A stretch of DNA of 36,486 nucleotides from an uncultured Holophagaceae bacterium (lineage in GTDB: Bacteria; Acidobacteriota; Holophagae; Holophagales; Holophagaceae), in assembly GCA_903927605.1 (NCBI GenBank), contig CAIYNT010000112.1, positions 1 through 36,486 of the forward strand. Direction: 5' to 3'. The notes below the pieces were generated by a model, which was not told where the DNA came from, made no database searches, and saw only the letters and a list, made by a program, of their open reading frames with translations. Each line of letters opens with the position of its first letter. Position 1 is the first letter of the stretch. Below, one piece after another: positions 17,832 through 25,353 of this stretch. Both the position numbers and the translations under genes were made by a program.

Positions 17832-18769
17832 TCCGATCCGCGCGTTCGAGGTTCCTGAAGCGGGGCCTGCTTCTGGTCCTGGCAGGATGGGCGCTCCCAC
17901 TTCTCGCCCAGGCCCCCACCATCAACCAGACCAGCGGCCTGAACTTCGGGTCTGTCGTGGCAGGCACCACCGCCGGCACCGTGGTCATGGCCGATGCCAC
18001 GGGCCTCCGGAGCACCACCGGGGGATGCGGCCTGGGGCCGGCCCTGGGGGTGATGCGCGGGCAGGTCACCTACAAGGGCATCGCAGGCCACCGATGGGGC
18101 GTCTTCACGGCCAGCGGACTCACGGTCAACCTCACGGGCCCTGGCACGGCCATGACCCTGAACCTGACCTATACGAACCTGTACCCGGACACCACCAACA
18201 CCGGCACCTTTTCCGCGGCCGGGACCAGCCCCCTCGAGTTCTACGGCGGCGTCTGCAACGTCGGGGCCAACCAGGCTCCAGGCACTTACACCGGCTCCTG
18301 GACCATGCAGCTGCAGGACCAGACCAACGGCCAGACCGCCAATCAGACCGCCACGATCTCCATCACCATCGTTGCCCCCATCACCCTCACCCAGCTGACC
18401 GGCCTGCGCTTCGGCGATGCCTTCCGGAGCGCCACCGCGGGCACCGTGGTGGTCACCTCGGCCGGGGCCCGGAGCGCCACGGGTGGCGTGACCCTGGGCA
18501 CCCTGCTGCCCATGGGTGCTGCCACCTTCACGGTCACCGGAACGCCAGCGGGCTCCTTCGGAATCACCCTCCCCACCACCGTCACCCTCACGGGTCCGGC
18601 CAGCACCACCATGACCGCGATGGCCTTCACAAGCTCGCCCGCCGGAACCGGCACGCTGAGCGCCACGGGCACCCTACCCCTGGCCGTGGGAGCCACCCTC
18701 AACGTGGGGGCCAATCAGACCCCCGGCGACTATTCAGGCACCTTCGCCGTCACCGTGACCTACAACTGA
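17828..18769 (+). CDS. two-domain DUF4402-type secreted protein (putative tip or minor subunit)
   Basis: This 313-residue protein has a signal peptide ending ALPLLAQA and two DUF4402-like domains in tandem. Domain 1 (about 30-185) contains GLNFGSVVAGTTAGTVVMA and VCNVGANQAPGTYTGSW. Domain 2 (about 186-313) contains ITLTQLTGLRFGD and LNVGANQTPGDYSGTFAVTVTYN, closely matching the single-domain subunit at 13649. Domain 1 has two Cys (GGCGLG and GGVCNVG) that could form a disulfide; domain 2 has none. A two-domain subunit encoded last in a chaperone-usher cluster resembles tip adhesins, but that is inference. It is coupled to the usher-like gene by ATGA. Confidence 0.78.
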   Translation: MIRSARSRFLKRGLLLVLAGWALPLLAQAPTINQTSGLNFGSVVAGTTAGTVVMADATGLRSTTGGCGLGPALGVMRGQVTYKGIAGHRWGVFTASGLTVNLTGPGTAMTLNLTYTNLYPDTTNTGTFSAAGTSPLEFYGGVCNVGANQAPGTYTGSWTMQLQDQTNGQTANQTATISITIVAPITLTQLTGLRFGDAFRSATAGTVVVTSAGARSATGGVTLGTLLPMGAATFTVTGTPAGSFGITLPTTVTLTGPASTTMTAMAFTSSPAGTGTLSATGTLPLAVGATLNVGANQTPGDYSGTFAVTVTYN

Positions 18770-19182
18770 GCGATCGCCTGGATCGGCACTCCGTCGCGGT
18801 CGCGGAGGACCAGTGCCCCGCTCCAGTGCCGGATTTCGCGGGCCAGCAGGCGTTGGCGGCCATTCTCCTGCCGCTTGGCCGCCACGACCTCGATGACGGA
18901 GCCAACAGGAATCGCAGCGACCGCCGCAGAGACCCCGGCATCGATCCGAACGGTTCCGGCGGCGATCTTCAGCAGGATCATGGCTCCTTCACGGCCCACC
19001 ACCTGGCCTCGCAGGGTTACCTCCGTGGAGAGGTCGTAGTCGGCTGCGGCCTGGGGCCGGATTCGGGCGCTGCAGGTCACGTTCGCCGTGGCTTGGGCCC
19101 GGGCGGGCTCCGCAACGACCACCGACATGGCCAGCACCAGACCAAGCCCCCGGATGACGGGAATGAGCGGGTAAGCGTCCAC
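18760..19182 (-). CDS. small secreted protein of unknown function, possible OB-fold
   Basis: This 140-residue protein starts at GTG 19182 with AAGGAGG five bases upstream. Residues 1-29 are a signal peptide (GLGLVLAMSVVVAEPARAQA). The mature part reads as a small beta barrel: VTLRGQVVGREGAMILLKIAAGTVRIDAG, IPVGSVIEVVAAKRQENGRQRLLAREI, LVLRDRDGVPI. This resembles small OB-fold proteins that carry a G-x-V start and a LRDxxGxP end, but I do not recognise a named family. Its 3' end overlaps the convergent DUF4402 gene by 10 bases. Role unknown. Confidence 0.7.
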   Translation of the reverse strand: MDAYPLIPVIRGLGLVLAMSVVVAEPARAQATANVTCSARIRPQAAADYDLSTEVTLRGQVVGREGAMILLKIAAGTVRIDAGVSAAVAAIPVGSVIEVVAAKRQENGRQRLLAREIRHWSGALVLRDRDGVPIQAIAQL

Positions 19183-19278
19183 CGTGGCCTCCTTGCCTTG
19201 GGGTCGCCATGTTTTCGACCGGGCTCGGAGGAGATTGATTCCGCTGGACAGAATCTGCCGCTGGGCAGTTCTGGAGCC

Positions 19279-21186
19279 TCAGAACAGTCCGATCACTTTC
19301 CCGGTATGCGGATCGATGTCCACATCGTAGAAGCCGGGCCGGGTGGGCAGGCCGGGCATGGTGGCCATCTTGCCGAGCAGTGGATACAGGAAGCCCGCGC
19401 CGATGCTGGCGCGGATGTCCCGAACGGGGATGCGGAAGCCCGTGGGCACGCCTTTGAGGGCCGGATCGTGGCTCAAACTCAGGTGGGTCTTGGCCATGCA
19501 GATGGGCAGCCGGTCGTAGCCGAGCCGCGTGTAGGCCTCGATGCGGGTCTCTGCCTCCGGCGAGTAGTCCACGCCATCAGCGCCATAGATCTCCCGGGCG
19601 ATGGTCTCGATCTTCTGCTTGATGGGCTCCTCCAGCTCATAGAGGAAGCGGAAGGCCGAGGGCCGCTCGCAGACGCGCACCACGGCCCGGGCCAGATCCA
19701 ACGCGCCCTCGCCGCCCAGGGCCCAGTTCTGGCAGACTACGGCGTCCTCGGCGCCGCTCTCCAGCGAGGCCCGCCGGACCAGCTTGAGTTCCGCCTCTGA
19801 ATCCGTAGCGAAACCGTTCACCGCCACCACCACGGGCACGCCGAATTTCCGGGCGATGCGGATGTGGTGCAGCAGGTTCGGCAGGCCCTCCCGCAGGAGG
19901 TCCAGGTTCTCTTCCACATAGACCGGATCCAGGGGCTTCCCCGCCACCACCTTGGGACCGCCACCATGCATCTTGAGGGCGCGCACCGTGGCCACCAGGA
20001 CCACCGCGTTGGGCACCAGGCCTGACATGCGGCACTTGATGTCGAAGAACTTCTCCATGCCCATGTCGGCGCCGAAGCCCGATTCGGTGATGACGTAGTC
20101 CGCCAGCTTGAGGGCGATCTGGTCCGCCAGGATGGAGCTGTTGCCATGCGCGATGTTGGCGAAGGGGCCCGCGTGCACGAAGACCGGCGTACCCTCCAGT
20201 GTCTGCATCAGCGTGGGCTTGAGGGCATCCTTCATGAGCACGGTCATGGCGCCCGCCACGCCCAGGTCCTCGGCGGTGACAGCCTCACCCTGCCGGTTGA
20301 GGCCGACCACCATGGAGCCGAGCCGCTGGCGCATATCTGAGAGGCTGGTGGTGAGGGCCAGGACCGCCATGATTTCGCTGGCCACCGTGATGTCGAAGCC
20401 CGTCTCCCGGGTGAAACCCTGCTCCTCGGCACCGGTGCCCACGGTGACGCCCCGCAGGAAGCGGTCGCTGGTATCCAGCACCCGCCGCCAGGTGATGGTG
20501 GCGGGATCCAGATCCAGGCGGCAGATTCGGCGCCGCTCTTCGACCGTGAAGTCGTCCGGATTCCCCTTGGAGATGCCGAGCTTCACGCATCGAAGTTGCA
20601 GCGAGCGCGGGAATTTTCTTCCGCATTTTCCCGCAGGGAAAATGCGCTGGAACAACTGTTCATCGGTGGCGCCAGCTTCATGCAGGATGCGGGCGTCGAT
20701 GGCGGCCGCGCAGAGGTTGTGGGCGGCGGTGATGGCGTGGATGTCGCCGGTAAGGTGGAGGTTGAAGTCCTCCATGGGGACCACCTGGCTGTAGCCACCT
20801 CCAGCCGCACCGCCCTTGATCCCGAAGGTGGGGCCCTGGCTGGGCTGGCGGATGCAGGTGAGGACCCGCTTGCCGAGATGGGCGCCCAGGGCCTGGCTGA
20901 GACCCACCGTGGTGGTGGTTTTGCCCTCCCCGAGCGGCGTCGGGGTGATGGCCGTGACGTCGATGTAGCGGCCATTGGAGCATCCCCGCAGGCGCTCCAG
21001 GACCTCGAGCCGCACTTTGGCCTTGGTGGGCCCGTAGAACTCAAGTTCGTCCTCCTGGAGGCCGAGTTCGGCCGCGATCAGCCCGATGGGCTTGAGCGCA
21101 GCGGCCTGGGCGATGTTCAGGTCGGAAGGCACAGGCGATCGACGCTGAAGGGGCGTGGCCGTGAAAGGCTTCGTAACGGAGTCCAT
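19279..21186 (-). CDS. fhs: formate-tetrahydrofolate ligase
   Basis: Fhs makes 10-formyl-tetrahydrofolate from formate, THF and ATP, the entry to one-carbon metabolism and the methyl branch of the Wood-Ljungdahl pathway. The 635-residue protein has the ATP-binding [19 protein letters not shown] (about residue 82), [36 protein letters not shown] in separate conserved blocks, [34 protein letters not shown] metal and folate segments ([19 protein letters not shown]), and ends HTGKVIGLF. It is longer than the roughly 556-residue clostridial enzyme. ATG 21186 has GAGGAG five bases upstream. An 11-bp perfect palindrome lies inside the gene at 20622-20646. It appears monocistronic. Confidence 0.96.
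   Translation of the reverse strand: MDSVTKPFTATPLQRRSPVPSDLNIAQAAALKPIGLIAAELGLQEDELEFYGPTKAKVRLEVLERLRGCSNGRYIDVTAITPTPLGEGKTTTTVGLSQALGAHLGKRVLTCIRQPSQGPTFGIKGGAAGGGYSQVVPMEDFNLHLTGDIHAITAAHNLCAAAIDARILHEAGATDEQLFQRIFPAGKCGRKFPRSLQLRCVKLGISKGNPDDFTVEERRRICRLDLDPATITWRRVLDTSDRFLRGVTVGTGAEEQGFTRETGFDITVASEIMAVLALTTSLSDMRQRLGSMVVGLNRQGEAVTAEDLGVAGAMTVLMKDALKPTLMQTLEGTPVFVHAGPFANIAHGNSSILADQIALKLADYVITESGFGADMGMEKFFDIKCRMSGLVPNAVVLVATVRALKMHGGGPKVVAGKPLDPVYVEENLDLLREGLPNLLHHIRIARKFGVPVVVAVNGFATDSEAELKLVRRASLESGAEDAVVCQNWALGGEGALDLARAVVRVCERPSAFRFLYELEEPIKQKIETIAREIYGADGVDYSPEAETRIEAYTRLGYDRLPICMAKTHLSLSHDPALKGVPTGFRIPVRDIRASIGAGFLYPLLGKMATMPGLPTRPGFYDVDIDPHTGKVIGLF
20622..20646. repeat. perfect 11-bp inverted repeat inside fhs
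   Basis: CGCATTTTCCC (20622-20632) and GGGAAAATGCG (20636-20646) are a perfect inverted repeat with a 3-base loop. It encodes the IFPAGKCG stretch of Fhs, a poorly conserved loop, and is markedly AT-rich for this gene. It may be a small palindromic element or chance. Confidence 0.55.
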
Positions 21187-21293
21187 GCCATCTCCTCGAA
21201 AAGATCCATATCAAAGATGAGCTATAGATCTCCTTTCGCCCTCCCTACCCGGGGTTTGTTGATTGTGGTCACAGCCGGAATCATGCTGAATCC

Positions 21294-21902
21294 ATGCGTC
21301 GATTGAAAGAAGTGGCCATCCATCGGTTCCGCGAGAAGGCCTCGGTCTTCCTCACGGAGCTGCATCCAGCGCGGGACACCGCAGAACGGGCGGCGGTGCT
21401 GGGCTCCTTGCGCAAGCGCGACTTCGATGCGACGCATCATTGCAGCGCCTGGCGGGAGGGCGCCCCGGTCTCGGCTTCCGGCGCGGATGATGATGGGGAA
21501 CCTTCCGGTACCGCCGGGCGGCCCATGCTGGCGGTGCTTGAGGGCGCCGAGGCCACGGATCTCATCGCCGTTTGCATCCGGTGGTACGGCGGCACGAAAC
21601 TCGGCACCGGCGGCCTGGTGCGGGCCTACACCGAGGGTGTGCAGGGCGCCCTGGCGGCGGCGGATGAAGCCGGGGTCTGGGAAGGGGTCCGCATCTTTCG
21701 AATCGGTGAGATCCGAGTGCCTGTGGCCCAGGCCCACCTGCCCTTCGCCCTGCTGGGTGCCTTCCCGACCGCCGTAGTGCTCGATCAGGCCTTCGAGGAT
21801 GGTTCAGCGCTCCTGCGCTTCGAATGCCCGCCAGATCTGATCCCAGCCCTGGAAGATGCCTGGCGCGATCGCAGCCGGGGTGGCGGGATCCGCTGGGGAT
21901 GA
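21294..21902 (+). CDS. yigZ: YigZ/IMPACT family protein
   Basis: This 202-residue protein belongs to the UPF0029/IMPACT family. Its N-terminal domain has the signature pattern DATHHCSAWR, ADDDGEPSGTAGRPML and IRWYGGTKLGTGGLVRAYTEG, and the shorter C-terminal domain is ferredoxin-like. Bacterial YigZ is of uncertain function; eukaryotic IMPACT acts on translation control. The gene is divergent from fhs (107-bp gap) and 90 bp upstream of the Lia-like operon. The ribosome site is weak. Confidence 0.9.
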   Translation: MRRLKEVAIHRFREKASVFLTELHPARDTAERAAVLGSLRKRDFDATHHCSAWREGAPVSASGADDDGEPSGTAGRPMLAVLEGAEATDLIAVCIRWYGGTKLGTGGLVRAYTEGVQGALAAADEAGVWEGVRIFRIGEIRVPVAQAHLPFALLGAFPTAVVLDQAFEDGSALLRFECPPDLIPALEDAWRDRSRGGGIRWG

Positions 21903-21992
21903 CCGCTCGCCGGTTCCGGGCCGCCATTCACCGATCTCCGCCCGAACCGAGGCGGGGAAGCCCGTAGCTTCTTCATACGGGAGGAAACAGCC

Positions 21993-22106
21993 ATGGTCCA
22001 TGCGGGATGGTTCATCGACAGCCCCTGGTGGTGGCTGCTGCTGTGGCTCCCCAGCCTGGGTTTCCTCACCCCCTTCGGATCGGGACGGAAGGAACATCGC
22101 TCATGA
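21993..22106 (+). CDS. 37-residue single-TM membrane peptide
   Basis: A 38-codon frame starts at ATG 21993 with GGGAGG eight bases upstream and ends at TGA 22106, overlapping the next ATG (ATGA). It encodes MVHAGWFIDSPWWWLLLWLP followed by a short hydrophobic stretch and a basic tail (GSGRKEHRS), so one membrane helix. Strong ribosome site and coupling to a conserved-type operon suggest a real small protein. No family recognised. Confidence 0.6.
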   Translation: MVHAGWFIDSPWWWLLLWLPSLGFLTPFGSGRKEHRS

Positions 22107-22528
22107 ACGCCCAGGAACGCCCTCCCCTCTTTTCCACGAAGCTGGTGTTCGGCTTGGCGGTCATCGCCGTGGGACTGCTCCTCATGCTGGACCGCCTCCA
22201 CCTCTGCGATGGGTGGTACCTACTGACCTGGTGGCCCGTGGTGCTGGCGGCCTTCGGCCTCGCGCACCTGGTCCGGGACGGGATCCTCAGCCTCGGCGGC
22301 CACATCTGGCTGGGTTTCTCTGTGGCGGGCTTCCTTCAGCAATTCGGTCCCTGGGGCCTGCTGGATCGCTGGTGGCCGGCGTTCCTGGTCTGGGGCGGCC
22401 TCCTCGTCACGCTGCGGGCCATCTTTCCCCAGCCCAAGCGGCCGCGGAAGCCAAAGGCTGATTGCCCCTCGCCGGCTCCAGCCGATTCCTGTGATGCTGG
22501 AATCGATTCCCCCCAGGTAAAGCCATGA
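22103..22528 (+). CDS. LiaI/LiaF-TM-like membrane protein
   Basis: This 141-residue protein has about four hydrophobic segments in its first 115 residues (VFGLAVIAVGLLLMLDRL, WWPVVLAAFGLAHLV, IWLGFSVAGFLQQF, WPAFLVWGGLLVTLRAIF) and a Pro/Lys-rich tail. The pattern 'hydrophobic helix-DRL-W(W)P' is shared with the next gene (TLDNLGLI...LWPLVLVAMG), as in the LiaF N-terminal transmembrane domain (DUF5668-like). It is linked by 4-base overlaps to the genes on both sides. It probably senses or modulates with the following kinase. Confidence 0.72.
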   Translation: MNAQERPPLFSTKLVFGLAVIAVGLLLMLDRLHLCDGWYLLTWWPVVLAAFGLAHLVRDGILSLGGHIWLGFSVAGFLQQFGPWGLLDRWWPAFLVWGGLLVTLRAIFPQPKRPRKPKADCPSPAPADSCDAGIDSPQVKP

Positions 22529-23235
22529 ATTCACCTGAAAACGCCAAGGCCCCGAGCCCCTTCAGCCCCAAGCTGGTGCTGGGCGTGGCCATCATCGTGG
22601 CGGGACTGGTCCTCACGCTGGACAACCTCGGCCTCATCGAGGCCCACACCATCTTCAAACTCTGGCCCCTGGTACTGGTGGCCATGGGCATCGCCAAGCT
22701 CCGGCAGGAAGGCAGCAGCGGCGGCATGGGTGGCTGGTTCCTCATACTGGGCGGCGCCTTCCTCCTGCTCTTCACCTTCGCCCGGGGGCACCTGGCGGAG
22801 GCACTGGCGCCCATGCTGGTGGTGGCCTTCGGTATCCTCATCGTGATCAAGGCTCTCAAACAAAGTCGCGGCATACCCCCGGAACTGGCGCGCTCCGAGG
22901 ACTTCCTCCAGGGGACGGCCATCTTCGGTGGTTTCAAGCGGCGCGTGCTCACCCAGGCCTTCAAGGGTGGCGAGCTGACGGCCATCTTCGGTGGCTACGA
23001 GGTGGACCTCCGCCAGGCCGCCCTCGAATCCGGTCAGGCCCGCATTGATGTCTTCGTGCTCTTCGGCGGCGGCGAGATCCGTGTTCCCGAGGGCTGGGAG
23101 GTCGCCAATCGTGCCACGGCCATCGCAGGAGCGCTGAACGACAGCACCCACCATGGCCCTGCTCCGGCGGAAGGCCGCCCCCGACTCGTGGTGACAGGAC
23201 TGATCCTCTTCGGAGGAACAGAAGTGAAGTCCTGA
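22525..23235 (+). CDS. LiaF-like membrane protein
   Basis: This 236-residue protein has four N-terminal TM helices (about residues 17-110), then a soluble C-terminal domain: GTAIFGGFKRRVLTQAFKGGELTAIFGGYEVDLRQA and DVFVLFGGGEIRVPEGWEV. The repeated IFGG/LFGGGE pattern is the signature of the LiaF C-terminal domain (cell-wall-active antibiotic response type, DUF2154-like). In Firmicutes LiaF inhibits the LiaRS two-component system. Here it precedes a LytS-type kinase and LytTR regulator, so I infer a similar envelope-stress role. The stop and the kinase start share bases (TGATG). Confidence 0.85.
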   Translation: MNSPENAKAPSPFSPKLVLGVAIIVAGLVLTLDNLGLIEAHTIFKLWPLVLVAMGIAKLRQEGSSGGMGGWFLILGGAFLLLFTFARGHLAEALAPMLVVAFGILIVIKALKQSRGIPPELARSEDFLQGTAIFGGFKRRVLTQAFKGGELTAIFGGYEVDLRQAALESGQARIDVFVLFGGGEIRVPEGWEVANRATAIAGALNDSTHHGPAPAEGRPRLVVTGLILFGGTEVKS

Positions 23236-24299
23236 TGCACCCCTTGTTGGCCAGCCGGGCGCGCCTGGGGGCCTACCTCCTGGGCTGGGGCCCCATCGCC
23301 CTGCTGCTCACAGGTATCGCCCGGAGCCAGGGCTGGAGCTGGGCCGAGGCGGGAGCCCTGACCCTGCCCCTCTGCCTCCTGGCCGCCTTCCTCTTCCTCT
23401 CCGCCTGGTTCCTCTGCCGGTCCCTGCCCCTGGGGCGCACGGTGGAGGGTCTTGGCACGCAGGGGATGGCCTGGGGCATGGCGGCAGTGCTCATGGGCGG
23501 ACTCTGGGCGGGCCTCGCCTGGCTGCTGGCCCACCTGCTCACCTGGATCCCGGGTTTAGGTGCCCTGCCCCAGCGGGTCGGGACCGCCCTGCCGGTGCTC
23601 ACGGGCCTGGGCATTTTGCTCTACCTGGCGTCGGTTGCCCTCAGCTACCTGATGCTGGCCCAGGACCGGGCCATCGAAGCAGAACGGAAGGGGGCAGAGC
23701 TGCAGCTGCTGGCCCAGGAATCCGAACTGAAGGCCCTGCGCGCGCAGCTCAATCCCCACTTCCTCTTCAACAGCCTGAATTCGCTCTCGGCCCTCACGGC
23801 GGTGGATCCGGCCCGGGCCCGGGAGATGTGCGTCCTGTTGTCGGACTTCCTCCGCCGCAGCCTGGGCCTGGGCGAACGTCGTCTGGTGCCGCTGCGGGAG
23901 GAACTGGAGCTGGCGCGGGCCTACCTGGCCATCGAGCAGATCCGTTTCGGCGCCCGTTTGAAGCTGGCCTGGGCCGTGGACCCCGCCGCGGAACCTGGCC
24001 TGCTCCCCACCCTGCTGCTGCAACCGCTGGTGGAGAACGCCATCAAACATGGCATCGCCGCCCTGCCCGAAGGTGGCACCCTGGCGGTGGCCGCGGAGGT
24101 CGTCGAGGGCCATGTGATCCTGAAGGTGGACAATCCGCTGGATTCCGATGCCCCCACTCCCCAGGGCCTGGGCCTCGGGCTGCGCCAGGTTCGTCAGCGC
24201 CTGCTCGGGCGCTTCGGCAGCCGGGCCCGTTTCGAGGCCATCGCACTGGACGGTGTCCATCGCGTCACCCTGGTGTTCCCCCTGGAGACCGAACCATGA
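23235..24299 (+). CDS. LytS/YehU-type sensor histidine kinase
   Basis: This 354-residue kinase has four hydrophobic segments (about residues 7-30, 35-58, 72-98, 112-140), a short coiled coil (AIEAERKGAELQLLAQESELKALRAQ), then the His_kinase domain with phospho-acceptor His in QLNPHFLFNSLNSL. The ATPase domain shows LLLQPLVENAIKHGI (N box) and QGLGLGLRQVRQRL. It has no large periplasmic sensor domain, so signal input probably comes from its TM helices or from the LiaF-like partner. Coupled on both sides (TGATG upstream, ATGA downstream). Confidence 0.92.
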   Translation: MHPLLASRARLGAYLLGWGPIALLLTGIARSQGWSWAEAGALTLPLCLLAAFLFLSAWFLCRSLPLGRTVEGLGTQGMAWGMAAVLMGGLWAGLAWLLAHLLTWIPGLGALPQRVGTALPVLTGLGILLYLASVALSYLMLAQDRAIEAERKGAELQLLAQESELKALRAQLNPHFLFNSLNSLSALTAVDPARAREMCVLLSDFLRRSLGLGERRLVPLREELELARAYLAIEQIRFGARLKLAWAVDPAAEPGLLPTLLLQPLVENAIKHGIAALPEGGTLAVAAEVVEGHVILKVDNPLDSDAPTPQGLGLGLRQVRQRLLGRFGSRARFEAIALDGVHRVTLVFPLETEP

Positions 24300-25051
24300 A
24301 AGCCCTAATCATCGACGATGAGGATCTGGCCCGCGCGGTGGTACGCGAGCATCTGGCCGCCCATCCGGAGGTGGAAGTGGCCGCGGAATGCGCCAACGGA
24401 TTCGAGGCCCTGAAGGCCGCAGCACAGCACCAGCCCGACCTTATCTTCCTCGATATCCAGATGCCCAAGCTGGATGGCTTCGAAGTCCTCGAGCTGCTCG
24501 AGGCCGAGGGCCGGCGGCCCGCCGTGGTGTTCGTCACCGCTTACGATCAGCACGCCCTGCGAGCCTTCGAGGCCCATGCCGTGGACTATCTGTTGAAGCC
24601 CTTCTCGAAAGGGCGCTTCGACGCAGCCCTGGCCAAGGCCAAGGCGCTTCGCGACGCCCAAACTGCAACCTCCGCGCCAGCCGCCGCCGAGCTCGCTGCC
24701 TCCGCCCGCCAGGGCAAGCCCATCGAGCGCATCGTGGTGAAGGATGGCCCCAAGGTCACGGTGATTCCCCTCGACCGCCTGGACTGGGCTCAGGCCCAGG
24801 ACGACTACGTGCTGCTGCGCACGGAGGGCAGGAACCTGCTCAAGCAGCAGACCCTGGCAAACCTCGAGACCCAGCTCGATTCGAGCCATTTCATCCGTAT
24901 CCACCGCAGTTACCTTCTGAACCTCGACCGCCTTGTCCGAATCGAACAGGACACCAAAGAACACCGGGATGCCATCCTGCGGGACGGCACCCGCCTGCCC
25001 GTGAGCCGGGCGGGCTACCAACGGTTGCGGGAGTTGTGGGAAGGCGACTAA
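24296..25051 (+). CDS. LytTR-family response regulator
   Basis: This 251-residue regulator has an N-terminal receiver domain (MKALIIDDEDLAR, phospho-acceptor Asp in LIFLDIQMPKLDGFE, FVTAYDQHAL, DYLLKPF) and a C-terminal LytTR DNA-binding domain (about residues 145-248: IVVKDGPKVTVIPLDRLDW, FIRIHRSYLLNLDRL, LPVSRAGYQRL). The start is ATG 24296, overlapping the kinase stop. LytTR proteins bind imperfect direct repeats; I did not find an obvious pair upstream of this operon. The stop abuts a 97-bp palindromic element. Confidence 0.94.
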   Translation: MKALIIDDEDLARAVVREHLAAHPEVEVAAECANGFEALKAAAQHQPDLIFLDIQMPKLDGFEVLELLEAEGRRPAVVFVTAYDQHALRAFEAHAVDYLLKPFSKGRFDAALAKAKALRDAQTATSAPAAAELAASARQGKPIERIVVKDGPKVTVIPLDRLDWAQAQDDYVLLRTEGRNLLKQQTLANLETQLDSSHFIRIHRSYLLNLDRLVRIEQDTKEHRDAILRDGTRLPVSRAGYQRLRELWEGD

Positions 25052-25148
25052 GAGCTGGTCCGTAGCCACCAGTACGGCCTTCGGCGCCTTCGGCGCCATG
25101 CTCGCCCGGCGCTCCCAGCGCGGGCGCGGCTAATTTACGGACAAGCTC
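25052..25148. repeat. 97-bp palindromic element with 13-bp terminal inverted repeats
   Basis: GAGCTGGTCCGTA (25052-25064) and TACGGACAAGCTC (25136-25148) are inverted repeats matching at 12 of 13 positions. The interior is GC-rich with further hairpins (CGCCCGGCGCT, CCC, AGCGC-GGGCG around 25102-25126) and a repeated CCTTCGGCG. It exactly fills the space between two convergent genes: the response-regulator stop ends at 25051 and the opposite gene's stop begins at 25148. It looks like a REP/MITE-type dispersed element, possibly acting as a bidirectional terminator. Confidence 0.6.
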
Positions 25149-25351
25149 TACACCGACGTGTGCAGCTGGCAAGGATGGATATCGCAGTGTCCGCAGCGCC
25201 CGGTGCAGCGGGAGACCTCTGGACCCTCCGGCGGCCCCGAAACGCGCTGCAGCATCTGCATGGCGGGTATGACTTTGGCCGCCCGCACCACACCCGCTTC
25301 TGGACTAGGCTCCAGAGGAGAATGGGCCTTGCGGACGGAGGATCTGGTCAT
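25148..25351 (-). CDS. 67-residue Cys-rich small protein
   Basis: This 67-residue frame starts at ATG 25351, three bases after the SCP2-protein stop, with GAGG seven bases upstream. The C-terminus holds a tight cysteine cluster RCTGRCGHCDIHPCQLH (C-x3-C-x2-C-x4-C), suited to binding a metal or Fe-S cluster. The N-terminal half is basic and unremarkable. No signal peptide. I do not recognise the family. Coupling to the upstream gene and the Cys pattern favour a real gene over a random frame. Confidence 0.55.
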   Translation of the reverse strand: MTRSSVRKAHSPLEPSPEAGVVRAAKVIPAMQMLQRVSGPPEGPEVSRCTGRCGHCDIHPCQLHTSV

Positions 25352-25353
25352 AG

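Noticed and set aside
21993..22106. Three tandem Trp codons in the 37-residue ORF as a second Trp attenuator
   Set aside because: No terminator follows, the next gene starts inside the stop codon, and the downstream genes are not Trp-related. The Trp run fits a membrane-interface helix.
23828..24295. In-frame N-terminal extension of the LytTR response regulator inside the kinase gene
   Set aside because: The extension is Pro/Arg/Gly-rich out-of-frame translation of the kinase; the receiver domain begins at ATG 24296, which overlaps the kinase stop.
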